Below, one piece after another: positions 26,825 to 35,517 of a DNA stretch of 64,000 bases. The notes beneath the pieces were generated by a model. That model was given only the letters and a program-made list of their open reading frames with translations. It was not told the origin of the DNA and did not search any database. Position numbers and translations under genes: made by a program. Source of the stretch: Pseudobdellovibrionaceae bacterium (GTDB lineage Bacteria; Bdellovibrionota; FAC87; UBA2466; JACKAF01); assembly GCA_020635235.1 (NCBI GenBank), contig JACKAF010000002.1, forward strand, positions 124,001-188,000. Reading direction: 5' to 3'. How positions within the stretch are numbered: position 1 is the stretch's first letter; the number at the start of each line of letters is the position of its first letter.

Positions 26825-27201
26825 GTATCTCTGAACTCTACAAAGCAGTGAACCTAATCACCCCGGCGTCGTCGGGGCAGACACCGCAGACGCAGAGGCC
26901 GACGCCCTCTAAAGGTCCTTCAGAATTTGAGAAGGTCCTCGACAATCAGCAGGTGAATCTGTCCAAACACGCTGCCACACGCATCCGATCCCGTTCGTTA
27001 CCCTGGGATGGCGAAATGGAAAAACGGGTGCGCGAAGGAATGGATGTTGCTGAAAAGAAGGGGAGCCAGTCGGCGCTCATTCTTGCAGGCGATATCGCAG
27101 TAATAGCCAACATCAAATCCCGAACCGTAGTAACCGCTCTCGATAAAAGTGAAATGAAGGAACGCGTTTTCACCAATATTGATAGCGCTGTGCTTGTCTA
27201 A
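26821..27201 (+). CDS. Flagellar operon protein of the TIGR02530 type
   Basis: A 126-residue protein with the compact conserved core of this family: FEKVLDNQQVNLSKHAATRI, then AEKKGSQSALILAGDIAVIA, then NIKSRTVVTALDKSEM and VFTNIDSAV. Family members lie between flgD and flgE in many bacteria; the role is not firmly known and may be in hook assembly. It starts inside flgD (ATGA overlap) and is followed by a small hairpin region before flgE. Confidence 0.88.
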   Translation: MSISELYKAVNLITPASSGQTPQTQRPTPSKGPSEFEKVLDNQQVNLSKHAATRIRSRSLPWDGEMEKRVREGMDVAEKKGSQSALILAGDIAVIANIKSRTVVTALDKSEMKERVFTNIDSAVLV

Positions 27202-27223
27202 AATAAGTAGCAAAGCTGGCCCG

Positions 27224-27240
27224 CGTTTCTGCTAGAAACG
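27224..27240. other. Short perfect hairpin before flgE
   Basis: CGTTTCT-GCT-AGAAACG is a perfect 7-bp inverted repeat with a 3-base loop. It is followed at 27250-27269 by a weaker dyad TTGGCTAG-GTAA-CTAACCAA with one mismatch, which runs into the AAAGGAG ribosome site of flgE. No T run follows, so it is not an intrinsic terminator. It may shape hook-gene mRNA stability or translation, or be a protein site. Confidence 0.35.
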
Positions 27241-27279
27241 TGGAAGCTTTGGCTAGGTAACTAACCAAAGGAGATGTCT

Positions 27280-28569
27280 ATGAGTCTATACTCTTCTATG
27301 GCCACGAGTATCTCGGGGCTAGAAGCGAACGGTCAGAAGCTTTCGGTAGTTTCTGACAACATCGTGAATGCCAATACCCACGGGTATAAGGCCGCTCGCG
27401 GTGAGTTCCAGAACTTCGTTGCCCAAAATCTGTTAACCGATCCCGGTCAGCAGATAGGGCGTGGGGTGACGATGGCGGGCGTGACCACCTTGTTTACTCA
27501 GGGTGCGATTAGCACGACCGATCGGAATACCGATGTGGCTGTCAATGGGAATGGCTTCTTCGTTCTTAGGGATGGAAACAACGGGACCACTTTCACACGT
27601 GATGGAAGCTTTCGCTTTGATCGACACGGTTGGTTGACCACTCTCGGTGGGCAACGCGTGCAAGCGTATCAGGCGAATTCCGGAGGCACCATTACAGGAA
27701 AGCTGGCCGATGTTCGCATTCCTCACGACACTATGCCAGCAAAGCAAAGTCACCGCATTCAGATTCACGCGAATCTGGACGCGCGTGCCAAAGTCCATGA
27801 CATGTTCGATCTGGAGCGCCCTCAGGAAACCGCTCAGTTTTCAACGGCAACCCAGATGTACGATTCTTTGGGGAACCAACACGGTATCAGCATGTTTTTC
27901 AACAAGACCGATGATGGTACCTGGGAGTGGACAGCGATGGCGGATGGCGGGGAGCTTGAAAGCGGCAAGAGCGGCGAGATGCTTACCGTGGCGCGAGGCC
28001 TGTTAGTTTTTGATTCCAAGGGCCGCTTGGAGTATTCCGATCAACAGTTGGTCGACACCACGTTTACGAATGGTGCCGTTCCCGATCAGAAGCTAGTGTT
28101 CGACTTCGGCGACGCCGTGGACGATGGGGGTACGGGAGTAAAAGGTAGCACCCAGTATGGCGCGAAGAACGCTGTTTTCAGAAACGTGCAAGATGGCCAT
28201 GCTTCCGGAGTCCTTTTGGACGTGAATATCGACGACGAAGGCGTGATCTCAGGTGTGTATTCCAACGGCGCCTCCAAGGCACTTGGACAGATGGCAATTG
28301 CCCGATTTGAAGCCACGGACAGGCTTCGCAAGATCGGCAAGAACCAGTTCCGAGAAACAGTCGAATCGGGCGGTCCTCTTGTGGGACGCGCCAATACGAA
28401 TGGCCGAGGAACAGTTGTGACGCGCGCGTTAGAGCGTTCAAACGTCGATCTGGCGGAAGAATTCGTGGAGATGCTGCGTGCTCAACGCGGGTTCCAAGCC
28501 AGCGCGAAGTCCATTCACACCGCCAACGACATGTTGGACGAAGTGATTGCTCTCGGAGCGAGACGCTAA
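27280..28569 (+). CDS. flgE: Flagellar hook protein FlgE
   Basis: A 429-residue hook subunit. The start is the ATG at 27280, six bases after AAAGGAG; the ATG at 27274 touches the ribosome site and is less likely. The N-terminal rod/hook signature VVSDNIVNANTHGYKAARGE, the NTDVAVNGNGFFVLRDG block and the C-terminal signature EFVEMLRAQRGFQASAKSIH with the final helix are complete. It is the last gene of the run and is closed by a strong terminator. Confidence 0.97.
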   Translation: MSLYSSMATSISGLEANGQKLSVVSDNIVNANTHGYKAARGEFQNFVAQNLLTDPGQQIGRGVTMAGVTTLFTQGAISTTDRNTDVAVNGNGFFVLRDGNNGTTFTRDGSFRFDRHGWLTTLGGQRVQAYQANSGGTITGKLADVRIPHDTMPAKQSHRIQIHANLDARAKVHDMFDLERPQETAQFSTATQMYDSLGNQHGISMFFNKTDDGTWEWTAMADGGELESGKSGEMLTVARGLLVFDSKGRLEYSDQQLVDTTFTNGAVPDQKLVFDFGDAVDDGGTGVKGSTQYGAKNAVFRNVQDGHASGVLLDVNIDDEGVISGVYSNGASKALGQMAIARFEATDRLRKIGKNQFRETVESGGPLVGRANTNGRGTVVTRALERSNVDLAEEFVEMLRAQRGFQASAKSIHTANDMLDEVIALGARR

Positions 28570-28596
28570 TAGTTTAAATCCATAGCTCAAAAAGAG

Positions 28597-28630
28597 TCCG
28601 GCGGTCCCTGGGACCGTCGGATTTTTTTTT
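28597..28630. terminator. Strong bidirectional rho-independent terminator
   Basis: TCCGGCGGTCCC and GGGACCGTCGGA pair almost perfectly (one G-T wobble) around a very short loop, followed by nine T's at 28622-28630. On the minus strand the same hairpin is followed by CTCTTTTTGAG, so it also ends the opposing hpt-YceI transcript, whose last stop is at 28632. Confidence 0.93.
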
Positions 28631-28631
28631 G

Positions 28632-29372
28632 CTATTTGCAGCCCGGCGTGAAGGTGCTCTCAAATCCAATATCTACAAAACTCGAAAGGAAATGGTGATT
28701 GCATCTTTCGAGTAGCTTGTGGATCTCACTCATGGAATCGTTAGAGGCATAAACCAAACGCCCGGTTCCGGTGCTATTCATCGTTAGCTTCTTCTTGGTT
28801 CGCGTAATGTTGACTGGGATCTCCATTTTATGGGCTCTTTTATTGAGCGTGAGATCTATGCTTAGGCTTGCTTTCCAAGTACCTGTCTTTTTCCAGGGGG
28901 TGATGCTGAAACTAAAGGGGGCGACACTTTCGCCTTCTTTTTCCACTCCAAGAATAAAACGCTTCACCCGATTGTCTCTCGGGAGGTTATCAGAATTCCA
29001 GGAACTGAGGTCAATAGCACCCACACCGCCTGCGTCACTCTCTTCTTTATCGGTAACAATGTTCATGGAATAGCGATCAAAACGCCCGGTTACAGGGGCG
29101 TCTTTGTTTTTTAGCGAGGTTACGTCCAGCCGAGATCCTGGCAAGGAAATCTGCCAGACATTTTTCTCATCGCATGAAGGTGCCTCCGCCTGCTGGTATT
29201 CTTTCCATTCTTTCTTGGCAAAAGTGGTGTTTACTTCGGGTTCCTCAAGGATGGGAATCGCTTTCGGGTCGAATTTCTTGTTCTCAATGTGCTCTGGGGG
29301 GGCACTCTTACCTGAAAAAGCGACCAAGGTGAGAGCATAGAGCGAAATAATGGCGATAAACAAGGAACGCAT
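28632..29372 (-). CDS. YceI-like exported protein
   Basis: A 246-residue protein with a signal peptide (residues 1 to about 19). From about residue 75 it follows the YceI beta-barrel pattern: GSRLDVTSLKNKDAPVTGRF, then GAIDLSSWNSDN-LPRDNRV, then WKASLSIDLTLNKRAHKMEI. YceI proteins bind lipids or isoprenoids in the periplasm; the ligand here is unknown. It is the last gene of a minus-strand unit after hpt, with GGAGGG before its ATG. Confidence 0.72.
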   Translation of the reverse strand: MRSLFIAIISLYALTLVAFSGKSAPPEHIENKKFDPKAIPILEEPEVNTTFAKKEWKEYQQAEAPSCDEKNVWQISLPGSRLDVTSLKNKDAPVTGRFDRYSMNIVTDKEESDAGGVGAIDLSSWNSDNLPRDNRVKRFILGVEKEGESVAPFSFSITPWKKTGTWKASLSIDLTLNKRAHKMEIPVNITRTKKKLTMNSTGTGRLVYASNDSMSEIHKLLERCNHHFLSSFVDIGFESTFTPGCK

Positions 29373-29375
29373 GGG

Positions 29376-29921
29376 CTAACCCTCCAAAGTGTAAATAGCT
29401 TTGAGGTTTCGGTACTTCTCATTGAAGTCCAAACCATAACCGACCAGAAACTTGTCTTCTACGTCCAGGCCAACGTAGTCCACGTGTACCTGCGCCTCGC
29501 GGCGGCTTGGTTTATTAAGAAGAGAACAAACTTTCACGGACGCAGCTTCAGACTGACTAAACTTTTCCAGAAGGAACTTAATGGTGTGCCCCGAATCGAC
29601 AATCTCGTCGAGAATGAGAATGTGGTTCCCTCGTACGGGGTTCTCGACGTCTTTGGTCATGACAACGTTGCCGGAGCTTTTCGTGCCAGATCCGTAGCTG
29701 GAGACGCGCACGAAGTCGATGAGCACAGGCCTCTCAATCTTGCGCATCAAATCAGCGGCAAAAAACAAAGCACCTTTCAAGGTCACTACAATGATCAAGT
29801 CGCCGCCCGACTCGGTCAGCTTCGCGTAGTCGGCCTCGATGCGCGTGGCTAGATCTGCTACGGCGGCCTGAATTTTTTCCGCCGAAAGGAACAACTTAAG
29901 ATTGGAACTATTCGCACTCAT
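29376..29921 (-). CDS. hpt: Hypoxanthine phosphoribosyltransferase
   Basis: A 181-residue cytosolic enzyme of purine salvage that converts hypoxanthine (and often guanine) plus PRPP to IMP (or GMP). The PRPP-binding loop ILILDEIVDSGHT, the N-terminal TLKGALFFAADLMR and the SSYGSGTKSSG segment are typical of bacterial HPRT, and length is normal. It starts within the stop of the upstream SCP2-like gene (ATGA). Confidence 0.95.
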   Translation of the reverse strand: MSANSSNLKLFLSAEKIQAAVADLATRIEADYAKLTESGGDLIIVVTLKGALFFAADLMRKIERPVLIDFVRVSSYGSGTKSSGNVVMTKDVENPVRGNHILILDEIVDSGHTIKFLLEKFSQSEAASVKVCSLLNKPSRREAQVHVDYVGLDVEDKFLVGYGLDFNEKYRNLKAIYTLEG

Positions 29922-30400
29922 TTGGATCCCTCCCTCAGGCGGCTGATCGCGTTCTTAATGGCCCCAAGACTGCCAAAACCCTTGGTGGCGAGGTACTTCA
30001 TCAAAGTGGCGCCTCCAAGCGGGATGGTGGCGAGATACCCTTTAGTCACAAGGCCGATGACCCCGATGTTAAGCTTAGGCACCATTTTGCGGTTCGGGTC
30101 TGCATCGGTGAGCAAGCCGAACAGAAAGATTGCCATCTGGCCCAAGTCTTCGGTTTCAAATTCCTTGATGGCCGCCAAAGCGCCCGGCGGGATGGAGAAA
30201 CCCATGTCCGGCTTTTCTGCTGGCCTATTGATGAGGGTGGGTTGGCCCTTTTCTTTCGTAATCGTGACGCTTTCCCCACTGCTGAGCGTAACGCCAATTT
30301 CGATGGAATCTTTCAAAGGGCTAAGTCCCTTGCGGACAACGGGGCGCGCAAGGAATTCATTGAGGGTGGGCAACCAATCCGGACTCTGATGCTCAGACAT
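29918..30400 (-). CDS. Small SCP2-like protein
   Basis: About 160 residues from ATG 30400; a GTG at 30415 is also in frame. No signal peptide. The pattern of a polar ligand-binding-like sheet followed by a Gly/Leu-rich end (LGGATLMKYLATKGFG) and the segment AIFLFGLLTDADPNRK-MVPKLNIG resembles sterol-carrier-protein-2 domains, but the match is weak. It is the first gene of the SCP2-like/hpt/YceI unit and may bind lipid in the cytoplasm, which would pair with the YceI-like protein. Confidence 0.55.
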   Translation of the reverse strand: MSEHQSPDWLPTLNEFLARPVVRKGLSPLKDSIEIGVTLSSGESVTITKEKGQPTLINRPAEKPDMGFSIPPGALAAIKEFETEDLGQMAIFLFGLLTDADPNRKMVPKLNIGVIGLVTKGYLATIPLGGATLMKYLATKGFGSLGAIKNAISRLREGSK

Positions 30401-30448
30401 GACTCCGTATATCACCCTGTGGGCGAATAACCAAGTCTGGGCTCCAGG

Positions 30449-31969
30449 TTATTGAAGGAGATCGCCGTACTCCCCAAAAGGCTTTTGGGCGATAGGGCTG
30501 GGGTTCTTGATGAAGTAATCCTCTCGGACGGCATCCGGGATTTTTGTGATTTGGTAAGCCGGCTTTTCTCCGGGTCGAGCGGAGTTTACAAACATATTCG
30601 AAGTATCAATTTGGTTTTCTTCCGGAAGGCGAGCGTTCACTTCGTCTACTGCCTGTTTGGTTTGTTGCAGGTCGTTGTTCCATACTTCAAGCTGTTCTGC
30701 GGGACTCATCAACTGTTGCTTCGTAGGGTTCCCGTTTTCGTCGTATGCCAAAGTGACAAGGCCTTTTCCGTCCTTGCCGCTGTAGCCCCAGTTGTTTTGT
30801 ACTTGGTTGGGTCCAATACCAAACTTCTCATTCATCTCAAGCTGAACGCGCAAATCCCGCTCGCGCCCATCTTCTTCGTTCACGCCGAGGGCTTCCAGTT
30901 TCTCACCCCCCTGGCCGTCGTCTTTGAATCGGGGCATGATGGTGCGGTAGTTTTCAGCAGTAATCTGACGGCACTGGGATTCCATACGTTGGATCTCTTG
31001 TTCCAGATCGGCCGCTTTTTGCGGGTCACTATCAGCCAATTCTGCTGCCTGAGCCTTGAGCTGTTCTACACCATCGTCGCAGCGGGCGGCCGCTTCGCTC
31101 AGTTGCAAGCGATCCAAACCCTTGCCGCCTTTGACGGCTCGGTTAACCCGGCGTTGAGTGAGTGCACGCAGACTTTGCGCTTTTAAAGCCAACTGGTTGC
31201 GTTGCCCTGCTTCAAGTAGCAGTACGCCATTTGAAAGTCTCTTGTTGTCCCCTTGGCCGTCCGGATCTTTTGCTGCGTTGTTGACCGTGTCGGCCGAGTC
31301 GACCCCCACTTTTTTAACGGCTTGGATCGCCTCATCACGAAGCTCCCATCGGCGTACGGTAATTTCGTCGTTTTCGCCTTGGGGGTTACCGGAGTTGTTG
31401 TTTGCTCCTTGTCCCCCGCCGTTTGCCCCATTGTTGGGTTGGGCTTTTACTTCTTTAGTCGTTACTTTGAAAACGGATCTAAACTCCACACCTTCTTCTT
31501 CAGGTTTCTGGGCATCTTCTTCTTTGTTGAATTGTTCATGAAGACCGTAAACGGCGCGTTCCAATGCCGAGGATCCGCTGCCGGAGCCACCCTTACCGTG
31601 TGAGGAAATGGCACCATAAAGCTTGCGGACGGTGGTCTTGCCGTTTTCGTTCTTAACCTCTTCGTTTACGTCGTAGTAATTGGCGTGGTAGGTGAGATCA
31701 CTCTGAAAGCTTAGGAGCTTTCCGCCGTCCTGATCAAAACGTTGTTTTTGTCGGGATTGGATGACTTTTCCGTCTGGAGTCATGGCATCACCCATGACGT
31801 TTTTATCGGAAGTAAATTGAGAAAACCGCTCCACCGCACTGTCGCGCTTTTTCTGCTCGGCCTGGAGTACATCGTCCAGGTCGCCGTAGGCTGGGGCGCT
31901 AAAGAGCGCCGAGCCTAGCGCTGCCATGCTTAAGATCGATGCGATGGCCTTTTCCAAAAGCCCTTTCAC
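30449..31969 (-). CDS. Large exported protein of unknown function, sigma-54 controlled
   Basis: About 506 residues from GTG 31969 (a TTG one codon earlier is possible); GGAAGGGGG lies just upstream. A signal peptide ends near APAYGD (about residue 30). The mature part is helical, very rich in Gln, Glu, Asp, Asn and Gly, with a Gly/Asn linker around residues 180-200 and several Gln/Arg coiled stretches. Two cysteines (AARCDD, ESQCRQ) could pair. No domain is recognised. A sigma-54 promoter lies 16-19 bases before the start, so it is probably induced with the same regulon as flagella. Confidence 0.75.
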   Translation of the reverse strand: MKGLLEKAIASILSMAALGSALFSAPAYGDLDDVLQAEQKKRDSAVERFSQFTSDKNVMGDAMTPDGKVIQSRQKQRFDQDGGKLLSFQSDLTYHANYYDVNEEVKNENGKTTVRKLYGAISSHGKGGSGSGSSALERAVYGLHEQFNKEEDAQKPEEEGVEFRSVFKVTTKEVKAQPNNGANGGGQGANNNSGNPQGENDEITVRRWELRDEAIQAVKKVGVDSADTVNNAAKDPDGQGDNKRLSNGVLLLEAGQRNQLALKAQSLRALTQRRVNRAVKGGKGLDRLQLSEAAARCDDGVEQLKAQAAELADSDPQKAADLEQEIQRMESQCRQITAENYRTIMPRFKDDGQGGEKLEALGVNEEDGRERDLRVQLEMNEKFGIGPNQVQNNWGYSGKDGKGLVTLAYDENGNPTKQQLMSPAEQLEVWNNDLQQTKQAVDEVNARLPEENQIDTSNMFVNSARPGEKPAYQITKIPDAVREDYFIKNPSPIAQKPFGEYGDLLQ

Positions 31970-31997
31970 CAAAGGACCCCCTTCCTACAGGATTAAG

Positions 31998-32014
31998 AAG
32001 CAAATGGGGTGCCT
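31998..32014 (-). promoter_or_regulatory. Sigma-54 (-24/-12) promoter of the 507-residue exported protein
   Basis: On the minus strand AGGCACCCCATTTGCT keeps GGCAC and TTGCT, with GG (32013-32012) and GC (32001-32000) exactly ten bases apart. The predicted start point is about 31988, giving a short leader that still contains the GGAAGGGGG ribosome site. Confidence 0.72.
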
Positions 32015-32084
32015 AAAAACGGGGCTAAATCCTTAGTAATTCCATTGGTGTAGACAGTAGGGGATCGGCTAGGCTCCAGCCTGC

Positions 32085-32098
32085 CGTAACTTGTTACG
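32085..32098. promoter_or_regulatory. 14-bp palindrome upstream of the sigma-54 promoter
   Basis: CGTAAC-TT-GTTACG is a perfect inverted repeat centred about 80 bp upstream of the -24 element for the minus-strand gene at 31969. That distance suits an activator-binding enhancer. Its sequence differs from the GGAAA-N3-TTTCC palindromes before the flagellar operon, so a different activator may act here. Confidence 0.35.
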
Positions 32099-32156
32099 CA
32101 GTTTGACAAGGATTGGGCGTATTCTTGCGGGCTGCGGCCGTTTTTCGCGCGGCCCT

Positions 32157-33398
32157 CTAGCTCTCCAGCTCAACCAGGCGGATGAGGGTTTCGACGGTTA
32201 GAGGGATTTCGACTAGCCTACCGTTTACAAACACGGACGGGGTTCCCTTGAGATCCAGCTTTCGCCCCGCCTCGATGTTGTCTTTTACTGCTTTGAGGAC
32301 GGCAGGGTTCGCCATGCAATTCTCTACCTCCGAGGGACTCAATATGTCGCTGAGGCTAGAGACAATTTTCTCCCATGCGGGTAGTCCCTGGTCTCCGGCC
32401 AGCTCTAGAAAGAGCCTGTCGTGGTACTGCCAAAAGCGGTCTTTTCGACGGGCGCACTCGGCTAGCTTGGCCAGCTTGCAGGCCTTTGGATGTAGTTGGT
32501 ATTGAAGTTCGGGGTTGCAGTCCGAATCGAGCGGGTAATGTTTGAAAACAAACTGCACCTGACTGCCCAGCGGCTTCAACGCTGTGTGGAGCGTGAAGGC
32601 GGCTTTGCGGCAATGCGGGCATTCAAAGTCGCTAAACTCCACTATCTTGATGGGGGCGTCGGGCGAACCCAAGCTTGCGTCGTCGGCTGAAATTGGAATT
32701 TCATAGGCGGTTTTTTCTTTCCATTGAAGAAAGAATTGGTCTGCCAGTCGCTTACCGTAAGAGTAGAAACTGGACTGCATCCAAATCACTGCGGGCAAAA
32801 ACGTCACTGCAGCGATGAAGCTAAAAAGCGCGGAAGCGCTTAGCCACCAGAGATGCGCAGGCATTTGAATGGCGGTGGTAGCGCCTTTCAACGGCTCAAG
32901 AAAAAAACGTTTCAGCCCGCGTCCGCGGCGCGCGCACATCAAGCTATTGGTCACAAAATAGAGAATGTTGACGAGGTAGGTCCCCAAACAAAAAAGGCAG
33001 AGGGTTCCCAGAATAAACACTTGTACCGTGACGAAGTAGAGGTCGATCGCCACGCCTGCGGCGGAAAGACACGCGGCCAGGCGCTGAGTTTTTGGGAAAT
33101 TTCGGTGCTCTGGAGAAGCGAGGGCAGTGAGCAAAAAGAGCAAGAAGAAGAACACGGCCCCGATGCCAGCAACGGGAATACCCAAAATTTCGGAAAAGCG
33201 GCTGGCTTCGACGATATCGCAATTGAGGAAACTATTGATACTGCAGACGCTGGCCGTATCTTGGATTCCACTTTTGAGTCGGGTATGCTGGACGAGCAGG
33301 TAGAGGCTGAGGCCTATACCGGCTAGAGAGCAAAAGAGCTGGATTAAATAAAGTTTGCCGATTCTCTTTGTAAGATTCGCCACGCTAAAATTATCCAA
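32157..33398 (-). CDS. VKOR-DsbA fusion, disulfide-forming protein
   Basis: A 413-residue membrane protein that makes disulfide bonds in the periplasm and passes electrons to quinone. The N-terminal VKOR domain (about residues 15-155) has four or five membrane helices, the outer cysteine pair C52/C60 and the CLFC active site at 134-137. The C-terminal half (about 235-413) is a thioredoxin-fold DsbA/DsbG-like domain with CPHC at 260-263 and the cis-Pro loop GTPSVFVNG. It replaces the separate DsbA/DsbB pair of E. coli. It stands alone on the minus strand. Confidence 0.93.
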   Translation of the reverse strand: MDNFSVANLTKRIGKLYLIQLFCSLAGIGLSLYLLVQHTRLKSGIQDTASVCSINSFLNCDIVEASRFSEILGIPVAGIGAVFFFLLFLLTALASPEHRNFPKTQRLAACLSAAGVAIDLYFVTVQVFILGTLCLFCLGTYLVNILYFVTNSLMCARRGRGLKRFFLEPLKGATTAIQMPAHLWWLSASALFSFIAAVTFLPAVIWMQSSFYSYGKRLADQFFLQWKEKTAYEIPISADDASLGSPDAPIKIVEFSDFECPHCRKAAFTLHTALKPLGSQVQFVFKHYPLDSDCNPELQYQLHPKACKLAKLAECARRKDRFWQYHDRLFLELAGDQGLPAWEKIVSSLSDILSPSEVENCMANPAVLKAVKDNIEAGRKLDLKGTPSVFVNGRLVEIPLTVETLIRLVELES

Positions 33399-33433
33399 GA
33401 TCGTAGCTCTGGAAGCAAACCGAAAGAAGAGAA

Positions 33434-34459
33434 ATGAAAGAACAAGAAGAATTTAAAGAGCTGGAGCTTTGGGTAGAAAAAATCGCAGAGGGGCAGCACC
33501 CGACCCGTATCAGCCTATTGCAACAAATTTTCAAAACCGCCCTAAAATTGGCTAAAGAGAGTCCAGGGACGTTGAATCTAAAGATAGCCACCACCGTGAT
33601 TAAGGAGCTGCGCTATTCGTTCAAGATGTTCTATCCGTGGCGCTACACACCCAAGATAACCATGTTTGGTTCGGCGCGCTCAGTTCCTGGGGACCCGGTT
33701 TACAACCTCGGCAAGGCCTTCGGGGAAGAGGCCGTTCGCCGCAATTATATGATAGTGACCGGCGGCGGTCCTGGAGTGATGGCCGCCGGAAATGAAGGGG
33801 CCACCAGCAAGGGCAGTTTCGGACTGAACATCCGACTTCCCTTTGAGCAATCGGCCAACTCGTTTATCGACGAGAAAAAGAAGCTCATCCACTACAAGTA
33901 CTTTTTTACGAGGAAGCTCTTTCTCATCAAGGAGTCCGCGGCCTTTACGATGTTTCCGGGAGGCTTTGGTACCTTTGACGAAACCTTTGAATTGTTGACG
34001 CTCATCCAGACTGGAAAAACCCCACTCATCCCTGTCATTTTTCTAGAACCCAAAGGCTACGGTTTTTGGGAGGACATGTTCAAGTTTCTAAACGACGTCG
34101 TCCTCAAGCGAGGCTTCATTTCAGAGGCGGATCAACACCTGTACACGGTGGTCCATTCCGAGGTGGAAGCGATGGATCACATCGAACATTTCTACAAAAG
34201 CTACCATTCGATGCGGTTGGTCGGAGAGGATCTGGTGCTCCGATTCAAAAAACCTGTCAGTGAAGAAACCCTTGCTGGGCTGATGAAGAATTTCGGTTCT
34301 CTATCCACCTCGGGGGAGATGAAGTTGAGCGCACCGCTTCCCGCGGAGCACAATGAACCTGAGTTGGCGGATATGTACCGCGTTGTGTTTCCGTTCGAAC
34401 GCAAGGACTTCAGCACACTTAGGCTTCTCATCGACTTTGTGAATGACCACACGGTATAA
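33434..34459 (+). CDS. LOG family protein (Rossmann nucleotide-binding, TIGR00730-related)
   Basis: A 341-residue protein with the LOG signatures TGGGPGVMAAGNEGA and FPGGFGTFDETFE, which form the nucleotide-binding and catalytic sites of cytokinin-riboside monophosphate phosphoribohydrolases. The family is often misnamed lysine decarboxylase. An N-terminal extension of about 70 residues and a C-terminal extension of about 90 make it longer than plant LOG; similar long forms are common in proteobacteria. It probably hydrolyses an AMP-type nucleotide. The gene precedes the GT4-ftsQ unit by 41 bp. Confidence 0.87.
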   Translation: MKEQEEFKELELWVEKIAEGQHPTRISLLQQIFKTALKLAKESPGTLNLKIATTVIKELRYSFKMFYPWRYTPKITMFGSARSVPGDPVYNLGKAFGEEAVRRNYMIVTGGGPGVMAAGNEGATSKGSFGLNIRLPFEQSANSFIDEKKKLIHYKYFFTRKLFLIKESAAFTMFPGGFGTFDETFELLTLIQTGKTPLIPVIFLEPKGYGFWEDMFKFLNDVVLKRGFISEADQHLYTVVHSEVEAMDHIEHFYKSYHSMRLVGEDLVLRFKKPVSEETLAGLMKNFGSLSTSGEMKLSAPLPAEHNEPELADMYRVVFPFERKDFSTLRLLIDFVNDHTV

Positions 34460-34500
34460 TGTTTTTGACCTAAGTCTGTGTAACCCCTTGAGAGTCCTCA

Positions 34501-35517
34501 ATGGACAAAAGACTCGTCTGCTTAATTTATCCGGACGTCTATCCCTGGGAAAAAGAAGGGATGGAACCTCTGCTGAATGCGATGGCCGTCCAGACCGGTT
34601 TGCACTTTGAGGCGGTGAGCAAGAAGCATTTCGGGTATTTCAGATCACCCGTTAAAGCAGAAAAGTATTGGATAATCTGCCGCGACTGGAAACGCGCCGT
34701 ACGCTACTTAAAAATCCGCAAGGCTGACGCGCCTGTGTACATCTCGGTGCTGGGCTCTGAAAGCCGGCGCTCCTTACTTGGGCTGATGCTGCAAAACTTC
34801 CTTGGTTCTCTGCCTACGAACGTGCACTTGGTCGCCCATAGTCCAATCAATTACCGTTTTTTTCGTGAAATCGCAGGATTAGAGAAAGATCGAATTACTT
34901 TTGCGCCTCTAGCGCTTCCCACTGGGGAACCCCGGACAGCGATCGCAGACCAGCCGGTTACCGTGGGGACGTTGGTTTCTCTGACGCAGCGATGCAACTT
35001 ACACTATTTTCTGAGTGTTGCGCACTACGTGGTGAATCAGAATCCCAACGTTCGGTTCAAGATTTTCGGAACTGGGGACCTGGATGTGCATTTTGGCAAA
35101 GTGATACTCTCGCTAGGCTTGGAGAAGCATGTCCGAATAGAAGCCTCCCGTTCTTTGCACAGCCTATCAACACTCGATGTTTTTCTTTTTACCTCTTTGC
35201 AGAACGAGCATTTCATCAGTCTGTTGGGCGCTGCGTCTTACGGTTTGCCGGTTTTGTGCACGGATGTTCCTGGTGCAGCAGATTTGATATCGGACGGCCA
35301 TACAGGTTTTTTGACTGCTGTGAATGACACCAAACCGATGGGAGAATTGTTGTTACGGCTTGTAGGCAATCCGGGAATGCGGTTGGCCTTTGGGCAAAAA
35401 CTGCGCGAGGATCTTCAAAAGAAATATTCTTGTGCCGTTCTGGTCAACCAGTATGAGAAACTCTTTTTTGGCAATTTTTCCAGTTCACCAGCGATGCTTC
35501 GGGTAGCTTCGGAATGA
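34501..35517 (+). CDS. GT4-like glycosyltransferase overlapping ftsQ
   Basis: A 338-residue protein with a GT-B fold pattern. The C-terminal half has the GT4 block: FKIFGTGDL, then DVFLFTSLQNEHFISLLGAA-SYGLPVLCTDVPGAADLI, then HTGFL. The N-terminal half is less conserved. It overlaps ftsQ by four bases (ATGA), so the two are translated together. In most bacteria this position holds murC, murB or ddl, so this glycosyltransferase has taken or kept an unusual place; the sugar and acceptor are unknown. Confidence 0.8.
   Translation: MDKRLVCLIYPDVYPWEKEGMEPLLNAMAVQTGLHFEAVSKKHFGYFRSPVKAEKYWIICRDWKRAVRYLKIRKADAPVYISVLGSESRRSLLGLMLQNFLGSLPTNVHLVAHSPINYRFFREIAGLEKDRITFAPLALPTGEPRTAIADQPVTVGTLVSLTQRCNLHYFLSVAHYVVNQNPNVRFKIFGTGDLDVHFGKVILSLGLEKHVRIEASRSLHSLSTLDVFLFTSLQNEHFISLLGAASYGLPVLCTDVPGAADLISDGHTGFLTAVNDTKPMGELLLRLVGNPGMRLAFGQKLREDLQKKYSCAVLVNQYEKLFFGNFSSSPAMLRVASE

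Noticed and set aside
33434..34459. Naming the LOG protein a lysine decarboxylase
   Set aside because: The PGGxGTxxE and GGGxGVM motifs belong to LOG phosphoribohydrolases; the decarboxylase name is a known database error.
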